From the NCBI GenBank assembly GCA_963932145.1, contig OZ010586.1, positions 68,757,254 to 68,821,253 of the forward strand: a stretch of DNA of 64,000 bases, read 5' to 3'. Within the stretch, counting starts at the first letter, position 1. Every line of letters starts with the position of its first letter. A program made the translations under genes and the position numbers. The notes under the pieces are model-generated. The model made no database searches and had not been told where the DNA came from. It was given only the letters and a program-made list of their open reading frames with translations. Positions 52,571 through 63,179 of this stretch are shown here, in pieces. Source of the DNA: Acanthosepion lycidas. Taxonomy: Eukaryota; Mollusca; Cephalopoda; Sepiida; Sepiidae.

Positions 52571-53405
52571 ATTTGTTATGCTTAAGTGTAATTAACAAAG
52601 TTCTCAATAAACGAAAAAAAGAAAAGAAAGAAAAGACCAGGGCAAAATAATACTAACAAAACAATATAAACGCAAGTGAAAACCAGACCCCAACAATAAT
52701 CTTACTTTGCCTAGTTTTGATTTGCGTAGATAAAGGTTCACCGAGTAAGTATGGTGTTCATACACAAAACGGATACAGTCCAGTCTTTATAGGGTTCTGA
52801 GTAGAAATAAGAAAGATATGAAAATTATCCATTTTTATTAGTTAAGAATAAGTCGTAAAATGCATCTGTAGGATTTGTTCATAAATTTATGTTCTTAACA
52901 GTCTTTTCTAGCAGATTGGAACCAAAATTATTTTATTTATTTATTTATTTATTTATTGCTGTTCAGTATAATCTCTTACCGGGTCATTATCTGCAACCTG
53001 TGGTAAAAGATGATAGTGACTATACATATTCTATTAACACAAATGACTATCTTCAGGGATACTTATCACATAAAGTATTTATATTTTCGTTACACTGATA
53101 ATAATCTCTTGAGTAGAATTTCAGTTTCACGTACTGCAATTAAAAAAAAAAATCGTGTATGCAAGGGATGTCAGTGTTTTTTTGTTTTTTTTTAATATTC
53201 TTGCTTGTACGCTTTTTTTATCGTACCCAGATCTTTCTACTAATCCAACTGTAATCTTAAGGACCCACGTGTTTCTTATATTTATTTATTATATCACGTC
53301 CTTTAACAGATATATTCTTACCTGATGACAATGACATACCTGTGCGAAGGAATTTTATTGCCTGCCGTCTTTAATCCTCATATATGGTCTCTTAGATTTA
53401 TATAT
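52571..53405. other. Gap: no gene seen
   Basis: Holds a (TTTA)n tract at 52934-52958 and A/T-rich DNA. No coding motif recognised. Confidence 0.5.
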
Positions 53406-53410
53406 CTGTC

Positions 53411-53412
<2 letters not shown>

Positions 53413-53481
<69 letters not shown>

Positions 53482-53482
53482 C
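53413..53482. repeat. (TTA)n array, LINE-D tail
   Basis: About 23 TTA units directly next to the 3' side of the following minus-strand LINE-D copy. Confidence 0.96.
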
Positions 53483-54175
53483 TTTCATTTGCGTTGTATA
53501 TACATTTCCTTCCGGGTCCCAACCAGAAACCGAATGTCAGAAATAGCTTCATGAGGTTTTCCACTGATCAATTTTGTAAAAAAAACAAAAATGAGATTAC
53601 ACAAATTTTACATAAATACAGCCCTTCGTAATGTGCGAGTAAAATCTTTTGTATTTCTGTAAGGCATGGGCTACCAGGAATCCCTTCAATGTGTCTATCG
53701 GAAGCTTTCCCAATAAATCCAAAGGCTCCAGCTACAATTGGAATTACTGATGTTCACATGTGCCACTTTTTTAAGATTCCCATTTCAAGATTCTTGTATT
53801 TTGATAGTTTTTTTTTTTTAATATCTTCAAATATAACGTTACAATCTGCCAGGAACTGTGATGCCAGTAAGAAATCACATTCTTTTTTTTTCGATCACGA
53901 TGTTTAGGCGATTAACTTTAATTGTTCTGTCTGTGAGTATTGCAAAGTCCCATAAAATTACAGGTCCTATCTCTGTAATCGACTCTGGGTGATGTTCATA
54001 CCAATTTCTTGCAGTTTCCTTCCCGTAAACGTTCCATATTTTCCAGTGCAGATATTGGCCCAGTCTATCATACCGAGTTTTATATTCAGTGGGTCCTAAC
54101 ACTTTGCAACCGGATACAAGATGGTCAATTGTTTCTGGATATTTATCGCAGAATCTACATTATATATTATATTAT
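53483..54175 (-). pseudogene. LINE-D C-terminal region
   Basis: Minus strand: MLGPTEYKTRYDRLGQYL, HWKIWNVYGKETARNWYE, HHPESITEIGPVILWDFA, ILTDRTIKVNRLNIVIEK, then KLSKYKNLEMGILKKWHM, SVIPIVAGAFGFIGKA and HIEGIPGSPCLTEIQKIL. A 75-codon part (54102-53875) is uninterrupted. The 3' UTR (GTGGAAAACCTCATGAAGCT, ATTTCTGACATTCGGTTTCT) precedes the (TAA)n tail. Confidence 0.8.
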
Positions 54176-54195
54176 TATATATATGTGGACTTTTA

Positions 54196-54198
54196 TTA

Positions 54199-54246
<48 letters not shown>
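54196..54246. repeat. (TTA)n array, LINE-D tail
   Basis: About 16 TTA units at the 3' side of the next LINE-D piece. Confidence 0.95.
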
Positions 54247-54247
<1 letters not shown>

Positions 54248-54497
54248 TTCTTTGCTTTCTGGCGTTTACACATTTCTTTCCGGGTCCTACCCAGGGACCT
54301 AAGGTTAGAAATGGCATCATGACACTTTTCACTGACAAAAAAAAAAAAAAAATAAAATAAAAAAATAAAAATAAAAATAAAAATAAAAATTACATAGATA
54401 AAGCCCTTCGTAAAGTGTGGGCTGTACTTGTCAGAACAATTTTTTGTATCTCCTTGAGGCATGGGCTTCCAGGAATCCCTGCAATTAGTCTACTGCA
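54247..54497 (-). pseudogene. LINE-D 3' end
   Basis: Same 3' UTR as 53483 (AGTGAAAAGTGTCATGATGC, CATTTCTAACCTTAGGTCCC, TGGGTAGGACCCGGAAAGAA) and the codons for IAGIPGSPCLKEIQKIVL. Only about 250 bp remain. It follows the previous copy in the same orientation, so the two are tandem or duplicated. Confidence 0.75.
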
Positions 54498-54523
54498 ATG
54501 TTTTCTTCTTCTTCTTCTTCTTC

Positions 54524-54562
<39 letters not shown>
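54498..54562. repeat. (CTT)n(TTA)n array
   Basis: CTT units pass into TTA units. It sits at the 5' truncation side of the LINE-D piece, unlike the other TTA arrays. Confidence 0.94.
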
Positions 54563-54563
<1 letters not shown>

Positions 54564-55410
54564 TTTTCTGTCGTTTTTTTACTGTAGTCGATGAGTATGG
54601 TGAAGACCCGCAGCACTATAATTTCTATTACTGGTTGTGGTTTCTCTTCATAGAGTTTTTCTGCATGTGGAAGGATATAATCTTGTTATATCTCCCCTAC
54701 CATATCCTATTTGGATTTAAATTTATTTGCGGGTAGGGAGGAATGCCCCGGTAGTTTCATCAGTGTTTTTCTAAGTTATTATTATATTCTTATAATCTTG
54801 ATTGTTCCTTAATTATTTTGCACATATATTAAAATCTGCCTTTACTGCTTTGATTGGGGGGGAGGGGTAAGAATGAAGAAACAATTATATCAGAGAGGCT
54901 GGTTAGTTTTTAGTGAAAGAAAGAAAGAAACAAACAAACAAACAAACAAACGTACACGCATACTTATATTCGTGAGTGCAATGACCACTCCTGTGTTTGG
55001 AATATAATGTCGATTTTAAATCTTTTCATTTTTACACACTTACTTCTGACTTTTAATTTGCATTTGTACTTATGTTTGTTATTGCGAAATTTGGTTAAAG
55101 TTTTTAAGATTAAAATATTTAACAATACAATACAGAGATTTTTATGGGTATTTTACAGTTGTAGAAGTGGCAAAGAGTTTATTCAGTCATTAACTATGTT
55201 TCATCAGAATATAGAAAAACCGTAAAATTTTCACAAGTCCTACTAGTTATTATTAGTAGTACTATTAGTATTTATAGTAGTAGAAGTATTACTTGCTCCC
55301 AAAGACAATGCTGTCAAAGGATTTGACACCCTATACGAATTATGAGACAAAAATTGTAAGAATGTTTCTTATGACAATTTACTGGATTTAGCTTAAACTA
55401 TCATGAGTCA
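54563..55410. other. Gap: no gene seen
   Basis: Contains a G-run (GGGGGGGAGGGG) near 54856 and a (GAAA)(CAAA) tract at 54918-54952. Nothing recognised as coding. Confidence 0.5.
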
Positions 55411-55414
55411 TTCA

Positions 55415-55500
55415 ATAGAAAGGCCCCAATGAGGATCGAATTCATTACTATACTAAAGTCTGCTAGCATATCTTGCTAACCATTATTAAACATCGCGCGA
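55415..55500 (-). mobile_element. SINE-t fragment, minus strand
   Basis: GAATTCGATCCTCATTGGGG on the minus strand is the B box and start of the body; the A-box side is TTTAATAATGGTTAGCAAGA. Confidence 0.6.
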
Positions 55501-55730
55501 TATTACATGCTGTATGCATTTATCTATACGAGATACATATGATTTTTTAAATAAGATTGGATTTCTATAAGATCGTTGCTTAAAGCCGAATTTTGATCTA
55601 ACAGATTTACATTATAATATTCGATTAATTCAGTGACTGATTCTTTTTTACGGTTTATCGACATCTTGCAGGTTATTTAGAGTCAGAAAATATTTTTAGA
55701 TTGTAACAATTTTTTCTGATAATAACTATT
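55501..55730. other. Spacer, nothing seen
   Basis: AT-rich sequence between two SINE copies. Confidence 0.5.
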
Positions 55731-55734
55731 TAGT

Positions 55735-56035
55735 GATGCAAGTCTTACTAATCAACCCATAGCCAGGGGAGAAGAGGTGGATTCATACCTTTCTCAAGAG
55801 TATTTGCGCACCTGAATCCAACGAACTCGACTGGAATTGAAACTTGGATCTTCGATTAACAATTCCTAACCATTATCTATTACACCACCTGCACATTCAA
55901 GCTTACAGCACTTGGTATTCCCAACTGGTCATCCAGCAAGGTGCTGACCAGGCTCGACGTTGCTTAACTTGGGTGATCGTACGAGAACCAGTCTTTCAAC
56001 GTGATGTCACCGTATGCCTATATTAATCGACTGAT
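55735..56035 (-). mobile_element. SINE-5S, full length, minus strand
   Basis: The minus strand begins ATAGGCATACGGTGACATCA, continues AAGACTGGTTCTCGTACGAT, AAGTTAAGCAACGTCGAGCC, TGGTCAGCACCTTGCTGGAT and CAAGTGCTGTAAGCTTGA, followed by the body GGTGGTGTAATAGATAATGG and CCTATGGTTGATTAGTAAG-like end. It is the best copy for seeing where the head meets the body. Confidence 0.88.
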
Positions 56036-56169
56036 ATGAATAATGTTCACCAATGAATTGATAAAAAAAAAGGGGGATGATTTCTTTTTTAAATTTCGTA
56101 AATTAAAAGCGTTTTTTAACATTAGGTTATGGACTTGTTGATGCCCTTACGTGTTTCACTTTGCATGAA

Positions 56170-56671
56170 CGAATCTGGTCAAAAAAGTATTGAGACTGTT
56201 GCTAGACTGGTAACGGAGTTAATTTACGCAGAATAAGTAAGGTTATAACGTACTTCCGTTGTTTCTTGGGAGGAAAGTGTGTAGAGTGTGGTCGTCCGCA
56301 CCACCAAGCTTTCATCAATGACCGTGGCTTTTGTAGCTGTTTTTTTGTGGCAAGAACAACATTCTTCAGGTCCAACAACCGCCATATTCCCCAGATCTCA
56401 CCTCTTTGCTACTTTTTCTTCTTCAAAACCAATCCCAATTGAAAGGAACAAGATTTTAAAACGTTGAAGCAATCCAAGAGAATGTAACGAAACATCTGCT
56501 TTTTATCTCCAAAACGGTGTTCCAGGGATGCTTCCATCAATGGAAACGAGGCTGGGTTAAGTGTATGGATCCAGAAGGGGACTACTTCGAAGGTGTTTAA
56601 ATGCCGAATTGATATGTGATGTAGTTTTTTTATAGCACCAGTCTCGATACTTTTTTTTATCAGACTGCGTA
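56170..56671 (+). mobile_element. mariner element with 30-bp ends and a large internal deletion
   Basis: The left end CGAATCTGGTCAAAAAAGTA then TTGAGACT is the imperfect inverse of the right end AGTCTCGATACTTTTTTTTA then TCAGACTGCG. Between them only the C-terminal transposase part remains: NNILQVQQPPYSPDL, QLKGTRF, VEAIQENVTK, FQGCFHQWKRGWVKC and GDYFEGV with a stop at 56598-56600. YSPDL marks the region of the third catalytic aspartate. The N-terminal two thirds are deleted. It is a third transposase family, distinct from 34310 and 40970. Confidence 0.88.
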
Positions 56672-57395
56672 TTGTGTGTGTTGAAAGTGATACATATACT
56701 ATGTAAAGATAGTAACCGCTGTTGCTTCATAGGATGAAAGAAAAACGCCTTTCTGAGTTTATAATTCCAATAAAAAGCCAATGTCGATCGATCTGGAACT
56801 AATGTTATCAAAGCGATACATTCATGAAGACGGGCGGAAAGGAAGTAAAAATCTAATGAGCTTCGACTTAATTAAGACAATCATTCCACTAATGAAAAAC
56901 AACAGATCTTGGCTCACGTTCAACTTTGAATCTATTTATTTAGCCGGTACAAATGCAAGAAAGAAATGAGTCTTCTTGTTTCTTTCGAAAAGAGATTTAT
57001 TTATTTTTTATTTGTATTGAAACGGTCGGGTCAATTTAAAACTCTTGCGGATGTCGGTCGAGGACTTTATGAAATCGGTTTATTTGATAAAATATACAAT
57101 AGTCAAAATCAACGTCACGACGCCAGGTCTCCAGTTCTATAAGATTTTAGGGACGTAAGAACAGCACATGCTCCAACGATACAAGCCTTCATGATTCGAG
57201 CTAAAACGACTAATTGGCTACTCTCAGATTCACGAGGTTACTAGTTTTTAGCAATTTCCTGGAGAATTTACTTTCAAATAAATCTGGAAGAACAAACTGA
57301 AGAGAGTGATATGTCTGCACGCATACTTCTCGAAGAGAAAAGGCGAGAGTACAGGGCGTCCAGTAAAAAAAAAAAAGCAAAAAAAAAAGACGTGA
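56672..57395. other. Gap: no gene seen
   Basis: No recognised element. Short frames at 56781 and 57210 lack motifs. Confidence 0.5.
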
Positions 57396-57399
57396 GTCG

Positions 57400-57885
57400 A
57401 CTGATTTCACTGCGTCGTCGCAAGAGTTGACAGAAGAAAACGTGACATCGGAGTCTCTTAGGGTCTCGGGTCCCGGATTTGAATTCAGTGTTGTTCTTCG
57501 AGTGTGATTGTCAACCGTGGTTACAGAAAATGTTGAGGGATCCCCCCTTTTTTACACAAATCGACTCACCCAGTATATACATATACTACAGCTACGTGAA
57601 GACCCGGGACGAGAGCAACAGAAGGTGAAGGTAACAGACGGAACGAACGTAGTGATCAAGAGTCACAGTGAGCGAGTACGTAGACTCAGTAAGAAGTCAT
57701 ACAGCGATACTTCAATACCAAAGACTGTATAGATATTTTGCTACTAACCCGTATTCCTGGAACTACTAACCTGCATTACCAGTTTGTATTATTACGTTAA
57801 TACATTATTTTCCTATATTCATTCTTGGCGTTTGTTATTTATTGGTACCGGATTTCATCCCGGAATCAACAACAAAAACCACACA
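57400..57885 (+). mobile_element. Possible remnant of an LTR retrotransposon end
   Basis: The stretch is less AT-rich than its flanks. Near 57840-57865 TTGGTACCGGATTTCATCCC resembles the primer-binding region (TTGGTGCCG..CCCGG type) found just inside the left LTR in many animal LTR elements. I cannot define LTR ends or a family, and no internal genes follow. If real it is an old, incomplete fossil. Confidence 0.25.
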
Positions 57886-57944
57886 GTCCTACTATTTACA
57901 GGTTTTGACTTCAGAGTTTTTCCTACCAGTTGCCACCCAAAGCT

Positions 57945-58115
57945 TTAGAACCATGTCTGTCCTGTCCATAGCTGAGGATGAAGAGTTACATTCATACCTT
58001 TCTCAAGGGTATTAGCACGTAAGTGAATATAATGAACTAGACTGAAATTCGAACTCGGCCCTCTGATTTGTCAGTCCGAGCCGTAATCCATTATTTCACA
58101 GTATGTAATCAATGT
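57945..58115 (-). mobile_element. SINE-5S body, minus strand
   Basis: CATTCATACCTTTCTCAAGG, GTATTAGCACGTAAGTGAAT and AAATTCGAACTCGGCCCTCT are inverse equivalents of the body at 38440. The 5S head is absent. Confidence 0.72.
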
Positions 58116-58144
58116 TAAAATAAGCATAAAATCTGCCTAATATA

Positions 58145-58285
58145 GCGATTTTCCAAGCGAAGATTAGATGTGACACAAGGCTGTAATCATGGGCCACCCT
58201 GTGAGGATCGAACTCAGTACCTATCCGTAACTGTCTTAGCGAGAGAAGCTTGCAAACCATTACACCACGCCGAGGTGCCTATCAG
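58145..58285 (-). mobile_element. SINE-t, minus strand, well preserved
   Basis: The minus strand reads CGGCGTGGTGTAATGGTTTG, CAAGCTTCTCTCGCTAAGAC, GAGTTCGATCCTCACAGGGT and CCTTGTGTCACATCTAATCT. The A box (TGGTGTAATGG) and B box (GTTCGATCC) are both intact, so this is the closest to the family consensus. Confidence 0.85.
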
Positions 58286-58594
58286 GCCCTTTAACATAAT
58301 TACTTATATAGTTTTGAACTCCTTTCATGTAGATATTTGTGTGTTCTTTTTCGCTCTTTTCATGGATTGAGTAAATAAAATGTTTAAATGTTTCTTTTAT
58401 CATTAATGCTTCATCTATAATGTTTTTTCTTTTATTTCCGTAAAATTGAAAAAAAAAAAGATTATTTAAAACATCGTAAGATGCATTGAAGTCAACTACG
58501 AAACAAATTCGTCCGTCTCATTTTGTCCGACCAAACTAAAGGCAAAATGAAGTCTGCGATGTTTTATTGATAATTACTTTGTTTACCTTCATAT

Positions 58595-58695
58595 AGCCAA
58601 AGAAACCAGGGAACCAAGCAGGGATCGAACCCACTATTCAGACATTACAATCTGAAAAAAAAAAAAAAAAAAATTACCAGCGCGACTTAGGAGTC
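58595..58695 (-). mobile_element. tRNA-like SINE fragment, minus strand
   Basis: GTGGGTTCGATCCCTGCTTG on the minus strand is a good B box, followed by GTTCCCTGGTTTCTTTGGCT. An A run of about 20 lies on its 5' side. The body differs from SINE-t, so it may be another family. Confidence 0.55.
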
Positions 58696-58729
58696 ATATT
58701 TAAATACTCCACGCCACCACGAAAAATTC

Positions 58730-59135
58730 CTCTTCTCTGTAACGTTTTTCTTCAGGACATCGTCGATCATAGCTCTCCACAACTTCCTATTTTTGAAGCA
58801 CTTGTATGGTTTGCGTTTTAGCAACAACACCCAATCCCTGTTCTGTCACCCATTTACATAAAGTGGTTAGGTAGGTTAATCGTCGATTTGATCTGTCCCG
58901 CTTACCTTCAATTTGTCCTGTGAGTGTCAGATTCTCCAAGCCTTCTTTCCTCAGTATATGACCTTGAAATTTTCTCTTTCTGATTATAAGTATGTGTCTT
59001 TTTTGCTCCTCTTAAAACTTTGTCGGTACTCTCATGTTCATTCCATGGCATTCTTAACATCCTTCTGTAGAACAACATTTTTGTCACTACAAGTTTCAAC
59101 TGCGTAGAAACTGTGCAACATTTACTGTCATAGAA
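58730..59135 (-). pseudogene. LINE-A, 3' part (split by FB-B)
   Basis: The minus strand reads LVVTKMLFYRRMLRMPWN, EHESTDKVL and, nearer the 3' end, LEESDTHRTN-like residues and AACTTCCTATTTTTGAAGC-type 3' DNA inverse. It continues across the FB-B insertion at 59560. Confidence 0.8.
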
Positions 59136-59143
59136 GAAGATTG

Positions 59144-59555
59144 CTTACATTATTTACATTATTCGGACTGTTATCCTCATCTTCATTGCCATATTCACAA
59201 CGTTTCGGCTGTTGTACGCTCTGGCCTTCTTCAGGTGATTGGAATTTTGAACCGAATACATTATTTCGCCCAATTTGGTAGGCTATTCTAGTTCCACGTG
59301 CCATACCTCTTCCGGAGTTCTCAGTTATTTTCCTTTAACTCAGCTCTCCAAGAGGCATGGCACGTGGAACTAGAACAGTCTACCCAGTGGACGAAATAAA
59401 GGGTTCAGTTCGAAATTCCAATCACTTGAAGAAGACCGGAACGTACAACGGCCAAAACGTTGTAAATATGGCAATGAAGATGAGGATAACAGTCCGAATA
59501 ATGTAAATAATGTAAGTAATCATAATACTTCATCTCAGAGATATAGACAGATAAG
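59144..59555. mobile_element. FB-B foldback element inserted in LINE-A
   Basis: The left arm (TTATTCGGACTGTTATCC, ACAACGTTTCGGCTGTTGTA, TAGTTCCACGTGCCAT) and right arm (ATGGCACGTGGAACTAGAAC, ACAACGGCCAAAACGTTGTA) pair over about 170 bp with a loop of about 55 bp. The loop lacks the tRNA-like module. GAAGATTG is duplicated at 59136-59143 and 59556-59563, so an 8-bp target duplication is likely. Confidence 0.85.
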
Positions 59556-59559
59556 GAAG

Positions 59560-59895
59560 ATTGATATTACATAATAGTTTAGCAATTTTTTATTTGTTTC
59601 TAAGGAAAATTTCCCGTTTCTTCAAACTTTGCCCAAAATATGGAAGGTATCTTTCGCTAATTCAATGCCTCTTCGGATTTTGGCGTCCCATCCTCTGTTA
59701 AAATACATCCCATATATTTTTTATCTTGATAGATTTTGATATTTCCAATTCGTAGTTCGCATCCTGGTCTGTTGTTCTTGCTGGCAACCGTAAATTCTGT
59801 CCTTTTACAATTGATGGTTAGTCCTTTCTTCTTGATTTCTTTTGCTACCTTCTGTAGGAGTTCCTGCAGTTTCCTTTCTATATCTGCTAAAAGCT
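59560..59895 (-). pseudogene. LINE-A, 5' part of the split copy
   Basis: The minus strand continues the same copy: QKLLQEVAKEIKKKGLTI-like residues, CKRTEFTVASKNNRP-like, the RRMGRQNPKRH region and, close to the insertion, LLCNINLP-like residues. It joins 58730-59135 when FB-B and one target duplicate are set aside. Confidence 0.8.
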
Positions 59896-59919
59896 AAGTT
59901 ATTTATAAAACGGAATTTA

Positions 59920-60030
59920 TTTTTGGCACGAAGACAGAAGTATAGTCACTCAGTAAGGTTTGAACTCACTATTCAAAGAAAACATCCGCCAAACTAGCTT
60001 GTTAACCGTTACATCTGGGTTGTTTATTAA
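59920..60030 (-). mobile_element. SINE-t fragment, minus strand
   Basis: GTGAGTTCAAACCTTACTGA on the minus strand is the B-box region; the A-box side is AGATGTAACGGTTAACAAGC. The downstream body is TGACTATACTTCTGTC..GCC, diverged. Confidence 0.6.
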
Positions 60031-60550
60031 TGGGGTGGGGAAAGATTGAGTTTATATAACAAAGACAAACTGGTGCTGTTTTTTCGACTCCCAGATACTT
60101 GGACTTACTCGATTATTCTAAAGATAACTGCCTCACTTTTTTTTTGATTTGAGCGAACAACACTTGTCACCACTAATTACTTGTGCTATTTTTGGCATGA
60201 AGATATTCATTCTCAAATTACTTACATAGAGCAAATTGCTTTAAAATAGACAAAAGGAATGTCACCTGGTAAATAATACGTCACGAACAAATTTTTACAA
60301 TCATTATTTCTTTTAGTTTTGGTGTCTCTGTCTTTTTCTTTTTTTTAATTTTTCGACATTAAAACTTTAATGGATGACATCCGTACGCTTTGATGAGTCT
60401 CGTACAATATTTAATGAACGTGTATATTCATCCTCTTATAAGTGCAGTCAGGGCCAATGTAATGGATAGCATTTCTAAATGATTAGATTTAGTGGAGCTA
60501 GGTTAAAAAATTCTGTGGAAATGTGGACTTTGGGCAAGTTTTCCAACACC
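60031..60550. other. Gap: no gene seen
   Basis: AT-rich DNA with T runs near 60138 and 60340. Nothing recognised. Confidence 0.5.
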
Positions 60551-60552
60551 TA

Positions 60553-60749
60553 CATATTCTTCTTCTTCTTCTTCTTCTTCTTCTTCTTCTTCTTCTTCTT
60601 CTTCTTCTTCGTAGTCTTCTTCGCATTATTATTCCTCCTCTTCTTCTTCGTATTATTCTTTATTTTCTTCTTCTTTTTCGTATTATTCTTCCTATTTTTT
60701 TTTCTTCTTCTTCTTCTTCTTCTTCGTATTATTCTTCCTCTTCTTCCTC

Positions 60750-60798
<49 letters not shown>

Positions 60799-61503
60799 TC
60801 CTTCGCTTCATCATCATCTTCTTCTTATTATTATTATTATTATTATTAATATTATTAATATTATTATTATTATTATTATTCCTTCTCCTCCTCATCTTCT
60901 TCTTCTTCTTCTTCGTATTATTCTTCCTCTTCTTCTTCTTCTTCTTCGTATTATTCTTCCTATTCTTCTTCTTCGTCGTAGTCTTTTTCTTCTTCTTTTT
61001 CTTCTTCTTTTTCATATCATTCCCCCTATTCTTCTTCTTATTATTATTCTTTTTATTATTATTCTTCACATTCTTCTTCGCATTCATTTTTGTATTATTC
61101 TTCCGCCTCCTCCTCTTCTTGTTCGTAGTCTTGTTCTTGTTCTTTTTCTTCGTAGTCTTCTTCGTAGTCTTCTTTTTTTCTTCGCATTATTATTCCTTGT
61201 CTTCTTCGTATTATTCTTCTTTTTCTTTTTCTTCTTCTTCTTCGTATTTTTCTTCCTTTTCTTCTTCTTCTTCTTCGTATTATTCTTCCTATTCTTCTTC
61301 TTTGTATTATTCTTCCTATTCTTCTTCTTTGTATTATTCTTCCTATTCTTCTTCTTGTTCTTCATATTATTCTTCCTCCTTCTCTTCCTTCTCCTCTTCC
61401 TGCTCCTCTTCCTCCTCTTCTTCTTCTTATTTTTCCTATTCCTCTTCTTTTTCTTTGTAGTCATCTTTTTCTTCTTCGTATTATTCTTCCTTTTCTTCTT
61501 CTT

Positions 61504-61534
<31 letters not shown>

Positions 61535-61545
61535 AGTTATTATTA
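60553..61545. repeat. Pyrimidine-rich (CTT)n/(TTA)n/(CGTATT) array, about 1 kb
   Basis: CTT runs alternate with CTTCGTATTATTC units and TTA runs (60751-60796, 60826-60880). The plus strand has few purines outside TTA and GTA. The long frames (up to 365 codons of F, L, I, S) are translated repeat. The TTA end at 61538 leads into the LINE-D copy, so the array may have grown from that element's 3' tail. Confidence 0.95.
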
Positions 61546-62540
61546 TTATTATTGTTGTTGTTATTATTATTATTAATATTCGTAATCTTTGTTTTTTCTC
61601 TTCGTATCCTTCTTCTTATTTCCTTGGATTTCTATTGTATACTCATTTCGAACCAGAAACCTAAGGTCAGAAATGATGTCATGACATTGTCCACTGAACG
61701 TTTTTGTAAACTAAAAAAAAAAAAAAATAGAGTAACCTAAGGACACAGACACATAGATAAAACCCTTCGTAAGGTGTGGGCATTGCTTCTGGTAATATTT
61801 TTTTGTATCTCTTCAGGGCATGGACTGCCAGAAATCCCTTAAATCCATTAATTTTCCAACTAAACCCAGGGCCTCAACGGCCAGTGAAACTGTGAAAATG
61901 TGCCACATTTTTTTTTAGATTTTCACTTCAAAATATTTGTATTGTGAGAGTTTTTAAAGATCTTTAAATTTACAGTCTGCAAGAAATACCACGTCAAAGG
62001 ACATTCTGTTTTTGTCGTCTTTGATCACTATGCCTGGGCGATTAGCTTTGTTTATTCTGTTTGTGTGTACTGTAAAGTTCCATAAGATCACACGTATTTT
62101 AAATAGATAAAGCTCTTCGTAATGTGTGAGCTATACTTGTGAGTATAATTTTTTTTGTATTTATTTAAGTCATCGGCTGTCATGAATTCGTTCAATGGGT
62201 CAATCGGAAACCTTTCCAATCAATCCGAGGAATACAACTAATACTGAAAATATGGATGTCCTCATGTGCCACATTTTTGAGATTTCTACTAAAAGGCACT
62301 TCTATTTTGACAGTTTTTTTAATATCTTCAAAGATACATTACAATCTACAGGGACTGCCAGTCTTTGATTACGATGTCTGGGTGATTAACTTTGATTGAT
62401 CTGTCTGAATTCATAGTCCCTTAAAATTGATACAGGTCCTATATCTCTAATAAGGTCTGTGTGATGTTCATACCAATTTCTTGCAGTTTCCTCCCCGAAA
62501 ATGTTCCATATTTTCCAGTGCGGATATGGCCAAATCTATT
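61546..62540 (-). pseudogene. LINE-D C-terminal region, one or two copies
   Basis: 61640-62095 minus has the 3' UTR (GACAATGTCATGACATCATT), GISGSPCPEEIQKNITRS-like residues, FTVSLAVEALGLVGKLM and KIXKYFEVKI-like residues, then IKANRPGIVIKDDKN, where RPxIVIKD is the endonuclease-like motif. At 62100-62540 the same order restarts (LASQVXLTHYEELYLF-like residues to GRKLQEIGMNITQTLLE), so a second truncated copy precedes it in tandem. Both are broken by several stops. Confidence 0.75.
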
Positions 62541-63175
62541 ATTATTATTGAGAGAGAGAGAGAAAGCAGCATGCCAACAAATTAACGCTGGTCCTCGTCA
62601 GCCCAATATGCACATCATGGTAACCATTCTGATAAAGGTATACCAGAAATATGCAGAGCAGTCAAATGCGTGCGACATGGTGACACGCTTTGATAAAAGT
62701 AGCACATAATCTTACAGGTGATATCCTTCGGAAATACCCTCAGGTTGGGTAACCCAGTCGGCTAAGATGGTGTCCGTTTGTGTGTGTTTCCACTTATGTC
62801 GAGGTAACTCCCAAGAACCACTGGCTGCCTTATATTTCAAACCCCCACAAAAAACTACTTTCTCGACGCTTCCCCATAATGTCCCCTGAGTACCTCCCGG
62901 TCATTAACTGAGATGTACGTCAGCTTCTAGGGAACAAGCCTAAGTGCATATGCTCATACAAGTGACAATCTGTGATGCTGAATGGGATATGTATTGTCGC
63001 TCATCTCAATTCACAGACAAAACATGCACATATTAACACCTCTAATCAACTAAGATCAGAAGCCATGACAACTATGCCTGGTGTAGCATCAGAGTAGTTT
63101 ATTTTTAGTAGTAGTATTTTTGTGTATTTGCATTTTGCCACTAACTATAATTGCTAAAGATTGTATAACAGCAGT
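62541..63175. other. Gap: no gene seen
   Basis: A TTA/GA tract at 62536-62565, then sequence of mixed composition. GGGTAACCCAGTCGGCTAAG at 62746-62765 looks faintly tRNA-like but no B box follows at the right distance. Confidence 0.45.
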
Positions 63176-63179
63176 AATC

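Noticed and set aside
60479-61576. 365-codon open frame rich in Phe, Leu and Ile
   Set aside because: It is a translation of the CTT/TTA array. Repeats of three never create stops in a given frame, so length is no evidence of a gene.
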